Below are positions 10,478-20,551 of a DNA stretch of 64,000 nucleotides, in pieces. The stretch spans positions 124,001 through 188,000 of the forward strand of contig NZ_LZFW01000035.1 in NCBI RefSeq assembly GCF_001676025.1, written 5' to 3'. The stretch's first letter is position 1, and the number at the start of each line of letters is the position of its first letter. The notes under the pieces were generated by a model, which worked only from the letters and a program-made list of their open reading frames with translations, was not told the origin of the DNA and did not search any database. This DNA is from Vibrio sp. UCD-FRSSP16_30. Lineage in GTDB: Bacteria; Pseudomonadota; Gammaproteobacteria; Enterobacterales; Vibrionaceae. A program made the translations under genes and the position numbers.

Positions 10478-10972
10478 TTAGATGTTGCGCATTTGAATGG
10501 ATATTTGGTTATTTAGAGGAGCAACCTGACTTTGAAGATCTTTTAACTCTTCAATAATTGCATCATTTAAGCGATTCTCTGCTTTATGGCGAGCTAAGTT
10601 CTGTTTCATTCGATCTTGCTTGGCTAGTTTCTGACGCTCTTCGCCTCGCTCCATACCCTTAACAATCTCAAATAACTCACTTAATGCTGGATGACGAGAA
10701 GCAACGTCAATTCGTTGCTCCCCTTGAACGTAATCCAGAATATTACAAAGACGAATACTCAGCTCTGAAAGGTCACATTGCCCCTGTATACCGGCAAGGC
10801 ATAAGGTATCAACGCTTTCAAAAATCTTGGCATTACGCTTTTCAATTGCTAAAGCTTGATGCTGCTGAATGAGTTGCTTTTGCTTTTTGAGTTTATTAAG
10901 TAAATAAACCGCATAGCTCCCCAACCCAAGGATGATGATAGCTCCAATTAAAGCCAGCACAGCCATATCCAT
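10478..10972 (-). CDS. DUF2489 membrane-anchored protein
   Basis: The 164-residue protein has one N-terminal transmembrane helix (about residues 3-25), a basic Lys-rich stretch and a charged, largely helical cytosolic part. It fits the DUF2489 family, commonly found beside yihI and hemN in vibrios and relatives; its function is not known. It begins five bases after the yihI stop, so it is the third gene of a methyltransferase-yihI-DUF2489 unit. I assign no activity. Confidence 0.8.
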   Translation of the reverse strand: MDMAVLALIGAIIILGLGSYAVYLLNKLKKQKQLIQQHQALAIEKRNAKIFESVDTLCLAGIQGQCDLSELSIRLCNILDYVQGEQRIDVASRHPALSELFEIVKGMERGEERQKLAKQDRMKQNLARHKAENRLNDAIIEELKDLQSQVAPLNNQISIQMRNI

Positions 10973-10977
10973 TGCCT

Positions 10978-11538
10978 TTAGTCCCTAAAGTCGCCTAAAT
11001 CTAGGTCTTCAAATGATGCAAGTAGCTCGTCTTCCGTTTTAGCTTTCTTGCTGTTACGTTCTGCTTTTGGCGCTTCTACAACCGCTTCTGGCTCTTCTTC
11101 TGGTTCAAGTAAACCCAGTTGATTCATCAGTGCTTCAATGCGATCCAATTTTTGGTCAACATAAGACTGTAGACCTACACCTAGAGAGTCACCGTTTTCG
11201 ATACGCTCAAGTAACACATTTAGTTGTGCATCATTCTCTAGTGCATCCAACTCTTGCTCAGCAGTCAATTTACGCTGCTGCTTAGTCGGCTTCACTTTCG
11301 CCTCTATAATAAGCGGAATTTTTTTCTTAGAGCCAATACGAGGATCACGTTGACCGCGTCCAAGAATATCTTTTGACTCATTGCCAGCCGAGTGGCGGTT
11401 ACCAGCTTTCTGACCTTTACGCTTTTTCACTTTCTTGCGTTCACGTCCCTCAACATCTGACTCAGAGCGGTTACGGGTTACAATTAGATCTACATCGCCG
11501 GTTGAACCTGCTTTTCTCGATTTTTTATGTCGACTCAT
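10978..11538 (-). CDS. yihI: Der GTPase-activating protein YihI
   Basis: YihI stimulates the GTPase Der/EngA and so modulates 50S subunit assembly. The 186-residue product is very basic at the N-terminus (MSRHKKSRKAG, then GRERKKVKKRKGQKAGNRHS), has a conserved middle (KKKIPLIIEAKVKP, LEALEND-like segment) and an acidic C-terminus (EELLASFEDLDLGDF-like). This is the charge layout of YihI. Its start overlaps the upstream methyltransferase by 14 bases. The hemN-yihI proximity is shared with E. coli. Confidence 0.9.
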   Translation of the reverse strand: MSRHKKSRKAGSTGDVDLIVTRNRSESDVEGRERKKVKKRKGQKAGNRHSAGNESKDILGRGQRDPRIGSKKKIPLIIEAKVKPTKQQRKLTAEQELDALENDAQLNVLLERIENGDSLGVGLQSYVDQKLDRIEALMNQLGLLEPEEEPEAVVEAPKAERNSKKAKTEDELLASFEDLDLGDFRD

Positions 11539-12175
11539 GGCTCGACTTCCTCAATAAAATTACGTCGTTTTCAATAAACTCTAGTTCTAGCTTGTCTCTG
11601 TCAGCTAAAAACTCAAAAGTGCTTCTGCTAAAAAATACCACATGGGTATGGTCGTTCTTATAATGCCAAGTAGAAAAGGCATCGACATCATGTACCATTT
11701 TTGTCATCAAGCCTAACCAACCACCGGGTTTCAGCAAGTTAATCCACTGATTCCAAACAGTATCTGGTGTATACAAATGCTCTATTACCTCAGTTGCGGT
11801 AACAAAATCATATTGCTTATTTAATACACTGGTATCTGGATAGTAGTAGAGATCGTATAAGTCTACATTGTGACCCGCTTCCTGCATCATCAAAGATAAT
11901 GTAGGGCCTGGACCACAACCAAAGTCTAATCCCTGCTTTTGCTGACCGACTCTCTCAATAAGAGGCTTCTGTACACGAGATAAAAATCGACGATATCCAG
12001 CATCGGATGGGTCATTATCATGCAGATCGTAGTGGGCCTTTTCTTGGCTTGAATCTAATCTCTGATTGGGATCAACAAACACCAGCTGACAACGCTGGCA
12101 CTGATGATACTGCCTACGCTTGTCTTCCCAATAAAATTGAATGTCATCGTGATGACAAAGTGGACAATCAAACAT
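11525..12175 (-). CDS. Class I SAM-dependent methyltransferase with N-terminal zinc ribbon
   Basis: The 216-residue protein starts with two CxxC pairs (CPLC at 4-7, CQRC near 26-29), a likely zinc ribbon. A Rossmann methyltransferase follows: motif I LDFGCGPGPTL near residue 83, an acidic motif II (VDLYDLYYYPD) and a post-I segment TATEVIEHLYTPD. The substrate is not recognisable. The domain order resembles methyltransferases that act on small molecules or capsule/tailoring substrates, but nothing nearby supports that. It is the promoter-proximal gene of the group running into yihI and overlaps it by 14 bases. Confidence 0.8.
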   Translation of the reverse strand: MFDCPLCHHDDIQFYWEDKRRQYHQCQRCQLVFVDPNQRLDSSQEKAHYDLHDNDPSDAGYRRFLSRVQKPLIERVGQQKQGLDFGCGPGPTLSLMMQEAGHNVDLYDLYYYPDTSVLNKQYDFVTATEVIEHLYTPDTVWNQWINLLKPGGWLGLMTKMVHDVDAFSTWHYKNDHTHVVFFSRSTFEFLADRDKLELEFIENDVILLRKSSHEST

Positions 12176-12330
12176 TCAAGACGCCTATTTAGCTTAAGAG
12201 GCGCAACTTAACAAAATATGAAGAAAGAGTGTAGAAAAAATCTGCAATTTAGCGGTTTTTTTCTGTTTATTAGGCAATAACGAATAAAACAAAGAGGGCT
12301 AAATTCTCTACATTGGAATCTATAGGCAAT

Positions 12331-12358
12331 AAAAAAGCGATAGGTTGCCCTATCGCTC
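12331..12358 (-). terminator. Terminator of the CsrC-like RNA
   Basis: AGCGATAGG and CCTATCGCT form a perfect 9-bp stem with a short loop. On the minus strand it is followed by six T (TTTTTTATTG). There is no T-run on the plus side, so it serves only leftward transcription. Confidence 0.92.
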
Positions 12359-12663
12359 TCTAAATTCCATTTGTTATTAGTGCTTTCCGTGCCAGTATTT
12401 TGTTATTCATCATCCTGATGATTTTTATTATCCGTGGCAAAATATCCATTTGCAGAGGCTCATTCAAGCCATTCCTATTCGGGTTCTCACATGAGAAAAC
12501 AAACCATCCAATGTTATCCCAAGATCGCCAAAGGCGATGGATTCCTTCTACTCATCCTGAGTAAGATTAAATCGTCAATCATCATATCCTTCAACAGCGA
12601 CTACTTTACTCTTGATAGAAAAATGTGCAATTACTAAACAACCCGGCTGATCACACTTTAAAC
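12331..12663 (-). ncRNA. csrC: CsrB/CsrC-type CsrA-sequestering small RNA
   Basis: No gene is supported between the methyltransferase and cytochrome c4, but the minus strand has the design of a CsrA sponge RNA. There are 11 GGA motifs within about 225 nt, many in hairpin loops: ACTCA-GGA-TGAGT at 12551-12563, CATC-AG-GATG near 12411, and AAAT-GGA-ATTT near 12363. It ends in a strong Rho-independent terminator. E. coli csrC also lies beside engB (yihA) and yihI, so the position agrees as well. The 5' end is inferred from a promoter-like pair (TTAACT, 18 bases, TATAGT) and is uncertain. CsrB/C RNAs bind and titrate CsrA, a global translational regulator; GacA/VarA control would be expected, but no clear GacA box is visible. 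Confidence 0.83.
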
Positions 12664-12669
12664 AAAACC

Positions 12670-12699
12670 ACTATATTGTATTATTATTCAATTAGTTAA
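12670..12699 (-). promoter_or_regulatory. Predicted promoter of the CsrC-like RNA
   Basis: Read on the minus strand, TTAACT (12694-12699) and TATAGT (12670-12675) are separated by 18 bases. This predicts a start near 12663. The -35 box is weak, as is common for response-regulator-activated promoters. Confidence 0.45.
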
Positions 12700-12796
12700 C
12701 GGGATATTCAATATACAAGGATAAAAAATCACACTCTGATTAAACTGTCTGTTTTATAACTAATTAAGCATGAATAAAATCAAAACCATATGCATA

Positions 12797-12819
12797 AAAG
12801 GCTCAAAAAATGAGCCTTT
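12797..12819 (-). terminator. Terminator of the cytochrome c4 gene
   Basis: AAAGGCTCA (12797-12805) pairs with TGAGCCTTT (12811-12819). It lies 15 bases after the cytochrome stop and is followed on the minus strand by a short T-rich stretch. Confidence 0.75.
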
Positions 12820-12833
12820 ATAAAGTACATAAA

Positions 12834-13451
12834 TTAGTGAAGACCACCGACATATTTCGCTAATACGTCCATTTCTTCTTCTGTTAGCTTCTTGGCTACA
12901 TCGTGCATCATGCCATTGAGGTCATTATCTCTATCCATAGAGGCAAACTTCTGTAATTGCGACTTAATGTAATCGGCGTGCTGTCCAGAAATTTTAGGGA
13001 AACCTGACAAGCTAGTACCGTTACCTCGTGGTCCATGACAAGCAACACAAGCGGTAACTCCGCGCTCTGCGTTCCCTGCTAGATACAACTCTTGGCCTTG
13101 CTCAATAACATTTTCTGGTGTGGTATTTTCTGACGTTGGTATAGAGGCATAATAAGCAGCCAAATCAGCCATATCTTGTTCAGATAAAGGAATAGCCATC
13201 GCACTCATCGCAGGATCATAACGACCTTGCTTACCACCACTGGTTGCGCCTAATTTAAAATCTTTAAGCTGCTTGATCATATAGCCTTCATGTTGGCCAG
13301 CCAGTTTTGGGTAAATAGCCACTAGACTATTGCCGTCTGTACCATGACAAGCGACACAAGTTGTTGATTTTGTTTTGCCTGCTTCAATACTACCTGCAGC
13401 CAATACAGAGCAGCTAGCAAAAAGAGTTGCGATTAGAACTAATTTCTTCAT
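12834..13451 (-). CDS. Cytochrome c4, diheme periplasmic electron carrier
   Basis: The 205-residue protein has a Sec signal peptide (MKKLVLIATLFASCSVLAAG, cleavage near residue 19). Two CVACH haem-attachment motifs, near residues 32-36 and 135-139, sit in two homologous cytochrome c halves. Distal Met ligands fit AMSAMAIPL and DLNGMMHDVA. This is the cytochrome c4 family, which passes electrons to terminal oxidases, typically cbb3. The start has a family-like signal sequence directly after the ATG. It is divergent from engB with a 211-base shared promoter region. Confidence 0.94.
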   Translation of the reverse strand: MKKLVLIATLFASCSVLAAGSIEAGKTKSTTCVACHGTDGNSLVAIYPKLAGQHEGYMIKQLKDFKLGATSGGKQGRYDPAMSAMAIPLSEQDMADLAAYYASIPTSENTTPENVIEQGQELYLAGNAERGVTACVACHGPRGNGTSLSGFPKISGQHADYIKSQLQKFASMDRDNDLNGMMHDVAKKLTEEEMDVLAKYVGGLH

Positions 13452-13662
13452 GACATTCCATTATAATAGTTGAGCTTCCAAGGCGAAGTTTTGCTCAGTA
13501 TTTATCTACTAGATTGAATAAAAGTACCCGAAAAGTTGAACAAGCCATAGGTGCCGCCTTTTGTCGTGCTAGAATAGGCGTACTAATGCCGAACACGGTT
13601 ATTTTACACAAATTCACAAAAAAGTAATCAGTCGACTACACAAAGTCGCGATGGAGTTAACA

Positions 13663-14319
13663 GTGAGCGCAAAAATTCATTACCAAAATACTCATTTTAT
13701 AACCAGTGCCCCAGATATTCGCCACCTACCAGAAGATGAAGGTATCGAAATTGCATTCGCTGGTCGTTCTAATGCGGGAAAATCTAGTGCGCTCAATCGC
13801 CTAACGAACCAACGTTCACTAGCAAAAACCAGTAAAACCCCAGGCCGTACTCAGCTTATTAACTTATTTAAAGTTGATGAAAACTGTCATATCGTCGATT
13901 TACCAGGGTATGGCTTTGCTCAAGTTCCTATCGAACTTAAAAAGAAATGGCAAAAAAGCTTGGGTGAATACCTGCAAAAGCGTCAATGCCTAAAAGGTCT
14001 TGTGGTATTGATGGATATTCGTCATCCAATGAAAGATCTTGATCAGCAGATGATATTTTGGGCGGTAGACTCAGGTATTCCGGTGCAAGTGCTATTAACA
14101 AAAGCAGATAAACTGAAAAGTGGTGCTCGTAAAGCGGCACTGCTTAAAGTTCAAAACGATGCTATTGGTTTTGGTGGTGATGTGAATGTTGAAGCATTCT
14201 CTTCATTGAAAGGATTTGGCGTTGATCAACTTCGCGCCCGTCTAGACACTTGGTTCGCACCTGCTTTTGAGCAAGTAATAGAAGAAGAAAACAATAGCGA
14301 TGCTCCAGAGCAAGAATAA
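13663..14319 (+). CDS. engB: Ribosome biogenesis GTPase EngB/YsxC
   Basis: EngB is an essential GTPase for late 50S assembly. G1 is GRSNAGKSS (about residues 33-41), followed by the switch region [13 protein letters not shown]3 DLPGYGFA and G4 TKADK. I chose the GTG at 13663, giving 218 residues: the GGAG of an upstream ATG codon region is spaced seven bases from it and the protein then begins like E. coli YihA. The ATG at 13651 would add four residues. The end is acidic ([12 protein letters not shown]). A terminator follows, and spf and polA lie beyond it as in E. coli. Confidence 0.97.
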   Translation: MSAKIHYQNTHFITSAPDIRHLPEDEGIEIAFAGRSNAGKSSALNRLTNQRSLAKTSKTPGRTQLINLFKVDENCHIVDLPGYGFAQVPIELKKKWQKSLGEYLQKRQCLKGLVVLMDIRHPMKDLDQQMIFWAVDSGIPVQVLLTKADKLKSGARKAALLKVQNDAIGFGGDVNVEAFSSLKGFGVDQLRARLDTWFAPAFEQVIEEENNSDAPEQE

Positions 14320-14344
14320 CGCTTAAATTTACTCAGTAATATCG

Positions 14345-14370
14345 AACGCGGCCTATTGGTCGCGTTTTTT
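14345..14370 (+). terminator. Terminator after engB
   Basis: AACGCGGCC and GGTCGCGTT form a 9-bp stem (one G-T pair) with a TATT loop, followed by T6. It lies 25 bases after the engB stop. The stretch from here to 14577 holds nothing that I can identify. Confidence 0.9.
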
Positions 14371-14577
14371 GTTTGTAAGTTACATACAAACCTTAACAAG
14401 TCTTCAAATACCGCCCATACGCTACATATCAATCGAATTCATCCCATACATGGCTCAGTAGCACATGAATAACTGAACAAGCTTACAGACTGGGAATAAG
14501 CCTATACAGGCTAGTTTAATGTATAGAATGGAAAGCTAATATACTAATATATAAAGAGGAATATTTTCTTTTAGGCA

Positions 14578-14686
14578 ATAAAAAACGCCTCAGCCAAATA
14601 ACGGCTGAGGCGTATGAATTTATATAAATTCTAATAACGTGAAACAAAAGGTCTGAAAGATGGAACATCTTACCTCTGTACCCTAC
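14578..14686 (-). ncRNA. spf: Spot 42 small RNA
   Basis: On the minus strand from 14686 the sequence starts GTAGGGTACAGAGGTAAGAT and continues through a TTTCAGACCTTTT core. These are nearly identical to E. coli Spot 42. It ends in a terminator hairpin (CGCCTCAGCC / GGCTGAGGCG) with six T. The length of 109 nt equals the E. coli RNA, and the position between polA and engB is conserved. Spot 42 is an Hfq-dependent base-pairing RNA repressed by cAMP-CRP that tunes secondary carbon metabolism. The 3' terminator stem differs in sequence from E. coli, while the 5' targeting region is kept. Confidence 0.97.
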
Positions 14687-14853
14687 ACAGATAAATTTAC
14701 CCGATCTGAGAGCAAAAGCAAACACTTTTTGTAGTTTTTTTTCAAAAAAGACACCACCACTTAACAGAGCTATGTTGTGCGTTTAACACTAAAATAAATA
14801 TTGGTTAAGTGATCGGCATCTCAGTAATGTTGCAATTATACTTCAATAACGCG

Positions 14854-17679
14854 TTAGTGCGCTTGATCCCAGTTGTCACCGTGCCCTGCATCAGCCACTA
14901 GCGGTACTGCCAATTCTGCAGCGGCTTCCATCAATTTCTGTATGTTACTTTCAATTTCTTGTAATACATCTTCACGAACCTCAAATACCAATTCATCGTG
15001 TACTTGCATTAACATACGAACTTTAGGCTCACCCTCTTGGCTTTCAATCCATTCATCAACTAATAACATCGCTTTCTTGATGATATCCGCCGCAGTACCC
15101 TGCATTGGCGCATTGATTGCAGCACGTTCAGCGGCCTTTCGACGCATACCATTGCTAGCGTTGATCTCAGGCAGATGTAAACGACGTCCAAACAAGGTTT
15201 CAACATAGCCTTGCTCTGTTGCTTGGCTACGAGTCTCTTCCATGTACTGCATAACACCCGGGTAACGCTCGAAGTACGTATCCATATAATGCTGAGCTTC
15301 ACCACGAGGGATACCCAATTGCTTAGCTAAGCCAAATGCACTCATGCCATAAATCAAACCAAAGTTAACGGCTTTGGCTCGGCGACGTTGCTCGCTTGAT
15401 ACTTCATTAATATCAACACCAATGATTTCTGCGGCCGTAGCAGCGTGAATATCTTTACCAGTTCTAAATGCTTCCAGTAACGCTTTATCAGCCGATAGGT
15501 GCGCCATAATACGCAGTTCGATTTGAGAGTAATCGACCGCTAATATTTTCCAACCATGTGGCGCGACAAATGCCTGACGGATGCGACGACCTTCTTCATT
15601 ACGAATTGGGATATTCTGCAAGTTAGGATCGGTTGAAGATAAACGACCTGTCGCCGTCACGCCTTGATGATAAGAAGTATGCACTCGCCCAGTAGTGGGG
15701 TTGATCATCTTAGGTAGCTTATCGGTATAGGTAGATTTGAGTTTAGCCAGCCCACGATGCTCAAGAATAAGCTTAGGTAGTGGGTAGTCTAGTGCCAACT
15801 CTTGCAGCACTTCCTCGTTGGTTGAAGCAGCACCTGATGGGGTTTTCTTAATAACCGGCAGCCCCATTTCCTCAAACAAGATGGCTTGTAGCTGCTTTGG
15901 CGAGCTAAGGTTAAACTCTTTGCCTGCCAGCTCAAATGCTTTAATTTGCAGCTCATCAAGACGCTGTGCAATTTCTTGGGATTGAGTGCCTAATAACATG
16001 TCATCAATTAAGACACCGCGACGTTCGATACGAGAAAGAACAGGAACTAAAGGCATTTCAATATCAAGGTAAACAGAGTTGATCTGTTCATTCTCTTTTA
16101 AAAGTCCATTGATATGATTGTGTAAACGCAGGGTAACATCAGCATCTTCTGCCGCGTATGGCGATGCTTCAGCAAGATCGATCTGATTGAACGTTAGCTG
16201 CTTTTTACCCTTACCCGCGATTTGCTCAAAAGAGATGCATGGGTGCTGTAAGAATCTCAGCGCTAAACTATCCATGTCATGTTTGCCACCTACGCTATTG
16301 TAAACGTATGAAGCAAGCATGGTATCAAACGCGATACCTTGCATTTCAATATCGTATCGTGCCAATACCGACATATCATATTTTAAGTTTTGACCCACTT
16401 TTGCTTGTTGTGGATCTTCAAGTAGAGGCTTAAGTTGCTCTAACACCCAATCGCGATCAAGCTGTGCCGGTGCATCTAAATAATCATGAGCGACAGGTAC
16501 ATACGCGGCTTCACCTTCCGCTGTGGCAAAAGATAAGCCGACTAAATTAGCCACCATGTAATCCAAGCTGTCTGTTTCAGTATCAAAAGCAAAAACCTCA
16601 GCTTTAGTGAGCTTTTCTAACCAAGTATTGAAGCTTTGTTCATCTAGAATTGTTTGGTACTGACTGCGATCTATGGTGATTGCTTTTGTCGCAACAGATG
16701 ATGAGACTGCACTGTTAGCGCCCTTGCTACTAGCACCCTTAGAACCAGCACTTATTGTACGGCCTGATTTCTCATCAGCCTCAACAATACCCGTGCCACC
16801 TTCAAGTAACTCATTAAGCCAAGATTTGAATGCCATTTGACCATAGTAAGAAATTAACAGATCTTTATCTGGCGTCGATTTAACGAGGTCTTCTAGGCCG
16901 ACTTCTAATTCAACATCCAGTTTTATGGTCGCAAGCTGATAAGAAAGGTAAGCCGAGTCTTTATGTTCGACGAGCTTCTTCGCCATCGTTTTAGAACCGC
17001 GAAAACCTAGAGCGGCAATATCATCAAGCTTGCCATAAATATCATCAAGCCCACCAAGGCCCTGCAAAAGTGCAGTCGCAGTCTTGTCACCAACACCAGG
17101 TACACCGGGAATGTTATCAACCTTATCGCCCATTAATGCGAGGTAATCAATAATAAGCTCAGGTGGAATACCAAACTTTTCAATCACCCCTTCTCTGTCT
17201 GAAACAACATTGGTCATGGTATTGATTAAAGTCACATGCTCATCAACTAGCTGAGCCATATCTTTATCACCGGTGCTGATCAGCACTGGCATACCTTGTT
17301 TTGAGGCAGCTGCGGATAATGTACCAATAACATCATCGGCTTCAACACCAGACACTGAAATTAGAGGTAAACCCATTGCCTTAATCATATTATGCAATGG
17401 TTCTATTTGGCTTCTAAGATCATCCGGCATCGGTGGACGATTGGCCTTATATTCCGGATACATGTCATCTCTGAATGTTTTACCTTTTGCATCAAAAATG
17501 ACAGCAATACGGTCACTAGAAAACTGACGCATCATGCTTCTCAGCATATTCATAACGCCATAAACTGCGTTTGTTGGATGCTCGCCATTGCTCATAGTGC
17601 CCGGATAAGCATGAAATGCTCGATATAGGTATGAAGAGCCATCGATTAATATCAGTGGATTTTCAGGAATAGTTGCCAT
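14854..17679 (-). CDS. polA: DNA polymerase I
   Basis: It removes RNA primers, fills gaps and repairs DNA. The 941 residues carry all three domains. The 5' nuclease is at residues 1 to about 290 ([33 protein letters not shown]). The 3'-5' exonuclease begins near 355 ([11 protein letters not shown] keeps the Asp and Glu metal ligands). The polymerase has motif [15 protein letters not shown], motif [15 protein letters not shown] and motif [11 protein letters not shown]. Between nuclease and exonuclease lies a Ser/Gly/Ala-rich linker (about residues 305-335) longer than in E. coli (928 residues). The gene reads toward spf, as in E. coli. Four DnaA-like boxes lie behind its start. Confidence 0.98.
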   Translation of the reverse strand: MATIPENPLILIDGSSYLYRAFHAYPGTMSNGEHPTNAVYGVMNMLRSMMRQFSSDRIAVIFDAKGKTFRDDMYPEYKANRPPMPDDLRSQIEPLHNMIKAMGLPLISVSGVEADDVIGTLSAAASKQGMPVLISTGDKDMAQLVDEHVTLINTMTNVVSDREGVIEKFGIPPELIIDYLALMGDKVDNIPGVPGVGDKTATALLQGLGGLDDIYGKLDDIAALGFRGSKTMAKKLVEHKDSAYLSYQLATIKLDVELEVGLEDLVKSTPDKDLLISYYGQMAFKSWLNELLEGGTGIVEADEKSGRTISAGSKGASSKGANSAVSSSVATKAITIDRSQYQTILDEQSFNTWLEKLTKAEVFAFDTETDSLDYMVANLVGLSFATAEGEAAYVPVAHDYLDAPAQLDRDWVLEQLKPLLEDPQQAKVGQNLKYDMSVLARYDIEMQGIAFDTMLASYVYNSVGGKHDMDSLALRFLQHPCISFEQIAGKGKKQLTFNQIDLAEASPYAAEDADVTLRLHNHINGLLKENEQINSVYLDIEMPLVPVLSRIERRGVLIDDMLLGTQSQEIAQRLDELQIKAFELAGKEFNLSSPKQLQAILFEEMGLPVIKKTPSGAASTNEEVLQELALDYPLPKLILEHRGLAKLKSTYTDKLPKMINPTTGRVHTSYHQGVTATGRLSSTDPNLQNIPIRNEEGRRIRQAFVAPHGWKILAVDYSQIELRIMAHLSADKALLEAFRTGKDIHAATAAEIIGVDINEVSSEQRRRAKAVNFGLIYGMSAFGLAKQLGIPRGEAQHYMDTYFERYPGVMQYMEETRSQATEQGYVETLFGRRLHLPEINASNGMRRKAAERAAINAPMQGTAADIIKKAMLLVDEWIESQEGEPKVRMLMQVHDELVFEVREDVLQEIESNIQKLMEAAAELAVPLVADAGHGDNWDQAH

Positions 17680-17811
17680 GTATTGGTGTCCAGCTTATTA
17701 AGAAGTGGGATAACTTAGGTATAGGATGCCACGAGTCACCTCGCTTATCTAGATAGCCTTTATTTACACCAACAAATATTACTTAACACAAAGCTTCAGA
17801 CTGTGGATAAG

Positions 17812-17952
17812 TTTGTGTGCAAATTATTTTCTGGATAAAAAAGCCTGTAGATAAAAATCAAAATCACACATTAAAGCCATTTAAAATCAACAGCTTAATA
17901 TAGATCTAATATTATACAGAAAGATCCTTGCGTGATCGGGGCGTGTGGACAA
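17812..17952. promoter_or_regulatory. DnaA-box cluster and polA promoter region
   Basis: The 335-base gap between polA and the GNAT gene holds a perfect DnaA box, TGTGGATAA, at 17812-17820. Three one-mismatch boxes have the same orientation: TCTGGATAA 17830-17838, TGTAGATAA 17846-17854 and TGTGGACAA 17944-17952. Between the third and fourth is an AT-rich stretch with three GATC sites (17903, 17923, 17934) and a minus-strand TATAAT (17911-17916) that could be the polA -10 box. The boxes could let DnaA adjust polA transcription or titrate DnaA. The matches are directly visible; the role is inferred. Confidence 0.6.
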
Positions 17953-18014
17953 AGATTTTCAGTGGAAAATAACTACGCTAATAGTTGCGCAACAAATACT
18001 ACGCACAGAGTCGC

Positions 18015-18461
18015 TTAATTTTCAGACAGCATCGACTTTTTGAAATAAAGCCTGTTATTCATTGGATTAGAATAGGATTCACATTTCTCTATCCAATATC
18101 CATTTCTCAGTAGCAGTCGTAACATTGCAGGAAAACAGTTGCGAGATTTAACCGTCAACCAAGAGTAACCTTCATTAATGACCCAGTTTTGCTGTTCATT
18201 AAGTAGTAATTGCGCCACTCCCTTGCCGCGAGCCGCACAATTTACGCCCCCGAGCCAACTATAAAACGTATCATTATCTTGTTGATAACCAATTTTAAAA
18301 CCAAGCACACAGTCATGCTCTTGTGCAACTAGCACTAGATGTTTTTTATCGGCTAAACGCCTCCGAAAAGAGTCAACGCTTTCTGGCTTGGCAAACTCAG
18401 AAATAGAATCCATGACAGCGAGTGCTTCTGATAGCGAACCTTGACGAACAATAACTGACAT
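18015..18461 (-). CDS. GNAT family N-acetyltransferase
   Basis: The 148-residue protein fits a stand-alone GNAT fold. It has an N-terminal strand-helix (MSVIVRQGSLSEALAVMDSI), the acetyl-CoA pyrophosphate loop NCAARGKGVAQLLLNEQ near residue 74, and the late segment AMLRLLLRNGYWIEK typical of motif B. The acceptor substrate is not apparent. It stands alone between polA and hemB on the same strand, with its own upstream gap and hemB's upstream-reading terminator region beyond. Confidence is high for the fold and low for any specific function. Confidence 0.85.
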   Translation of the reverse strand: MSVIVRQGSLSEALAVMDSISEFAKPESVDSFRRRLADKKHLVLVAQEHDCVLGFKIGYQQDNDTFYSWLGGVNCAARGKGVAQLLLNEQQNWVINEGYSWLTVKSRNCFPAMLRLLLRNGYWIEKCESYSNPMNNRLYFKKSMLSEN

Positions 18462-18528
18462 CGCACTTCCTTTAGCGCCGATTATACCAATCGCAGTAAA
18501 TATCCGATCAGTCTAGCGAGTTAAAAAA

Positions 18529-18552
18529 TAAAAAGCCCTCAAAAGTGAGGGC
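18529..18552 (-). terminator. Terminator of hemB
   Basis: GCCCTCA (18535-18541) pairs with TGAGGGC (18546-18552). On the minus strand the stem is followed by TTTTTATTTTTT. It lies 24 bases after the hemB stop and also sits just ahead of the GNAT gene. Confidence 0.88.
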
Positions 18553-18575
18553 CTGCATCGTATCGATTATTTCGT

Positions 18576-19628
<1,053 letters not shown>

Positions 19629-19717
19629 CTAAGCTCAATGTATAAATGGCGCAAACATGAAAAATAAAACGAATGCACATATACTAGGCAAAAATCGCCA
19701 ACTAATGATGTTTATCC

Positions 19718-20479
19718 ATGATCGATACCCACGCACATATCTACGCCAGTGAATTTGACCAAGACCGAGAGCAAGTCGTAGCGCGAGCTCTGCAGCAAGG
19801 TATTCAGAAAATTTTACTGCCTAATATCGACCTTGATTCAATTCAACCTATGCTATCCACCGAGGCGCAATTTCCTGAGATCTGTCGCTCGATGATGGGC
19901 TTACATCCTTGTTATGTTAAGCAAGATTTTAAACAAGCTTTAGCTGAAGTTGAAAGCTGGTTTGATAAACATAACTTTATTGCTGTTGGCGAAATTGGCA
20001 TTGACCTCTACTGGGATAAAACCTTTCGTCAAGAACAAGAGTATGCCTTTACAACCCAACTTAACTGGGCAAAAGAAAGAGAACTACCGGTCGTTATCCA
20101 TACTCGTGATTCAATAGAAGATACTTTAAAAATACTCAGCAAAGAACAAGACGGCTCTTTGCGAGGGGTATTTCACTGCTTTGGTGGCAGTGTAGAAGAG
20201 GCTAAAGCCATTAATGACTTAGGCTTTCATCTAGGACTTGGCGGCGTTTCTACATTTAAAAATGGCGGTATGGATAAGATTATTCCACACCTAGATATGC
20301 AGCGGGTCATCCTTGAAACCGACTGTCCATATCTTGCGCCAGTACCGCACAGAGGAAAGCGTAACGAGCCCGCATACACGCAGTTAGTGGCGCAGCGAGT
20401 AGCCGACCTAAGACAACTCAGCCTACAAGAAGTCGATAGCATCACTACGCAAAATGCGACGACACTGTTTAATTTATAA
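19718..20479 (+). CDS. tatD: TatD family metal-dependent DNase
   Basis: The 253-residue TIM-barrel hydrolase shows the metal ligands of the family: N-terminal DTHAHIY, GEIGIDLYW, PVVIHTRDS, FHCFGGS and ETDCPYLAP. TatD proteins are 3'-5' nucleases linked to DNA repair and, by name only, to Tat export. In E. coli tatD follows tatC in the same direction. Here it is flipped and converges on tatC across a shared terminator, so it is not part of the tat transcript. Confidence 0.93.
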   Translation: MIDTHAHIYASEFDQDREQVVARALQQGIQKILLPNIDLDSIQPMLSTEAQFPEICRSMMGLHPCYVKQDFKQALAEVESWFDKHNFIAVGEIGIDLYWDKTFRQEQEYAFTTQLNWAKERELPVVIHTRDSIEDTLKILSKEQDGSLRGVFHCFGGSVEEAKAINDLGFHLGLGGVSTFKNGGMDKIIPHLDMQRVILETDCPYLAPVPHRGKRNEPAYTQLVAQRVADLRQLSLQEVDSITTQNATTLFNL

Positions 20480-20497
20480 GGCTTATATAGCACCTAT

Positions 20498-20526
20498 AAA
20501 AAATCCCCTTAATAAAGGGGATTTTT
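20498..20526. terminator. Bidirectional terminator between tatD and tatC
   Basis: AATCCCCTT and AAGGGGATT form a perfect stem around an AATA loop. It is flanked by A-run and T-run, so it serves both convergent genes. Confidence 0.93.
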
Positions 20527-20551
20527 TAGTATAACCATCAACTCAAAGCAA

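Noticed and set aside
12434-12637. 67-codon plus-strand frame in the CsrC-like region
   Set aside because: It has no ribosome site and lies opposite a region with the repeat structure of a sponge RNA.
14516-14725. 69-codon frame over spf
   Set aside because: It lies across the Spot 42 gene and its terminator; RNA-gene conservation explains the sequence better than coding does.
14808-14823. CRP-like site behind spf (AGTGA-N6-TCTCA)
   Set aside because: It matches only 8 of 10 positions and lies about 130 bases from the spf start, too far for the usual CRP repression of Spot 42.
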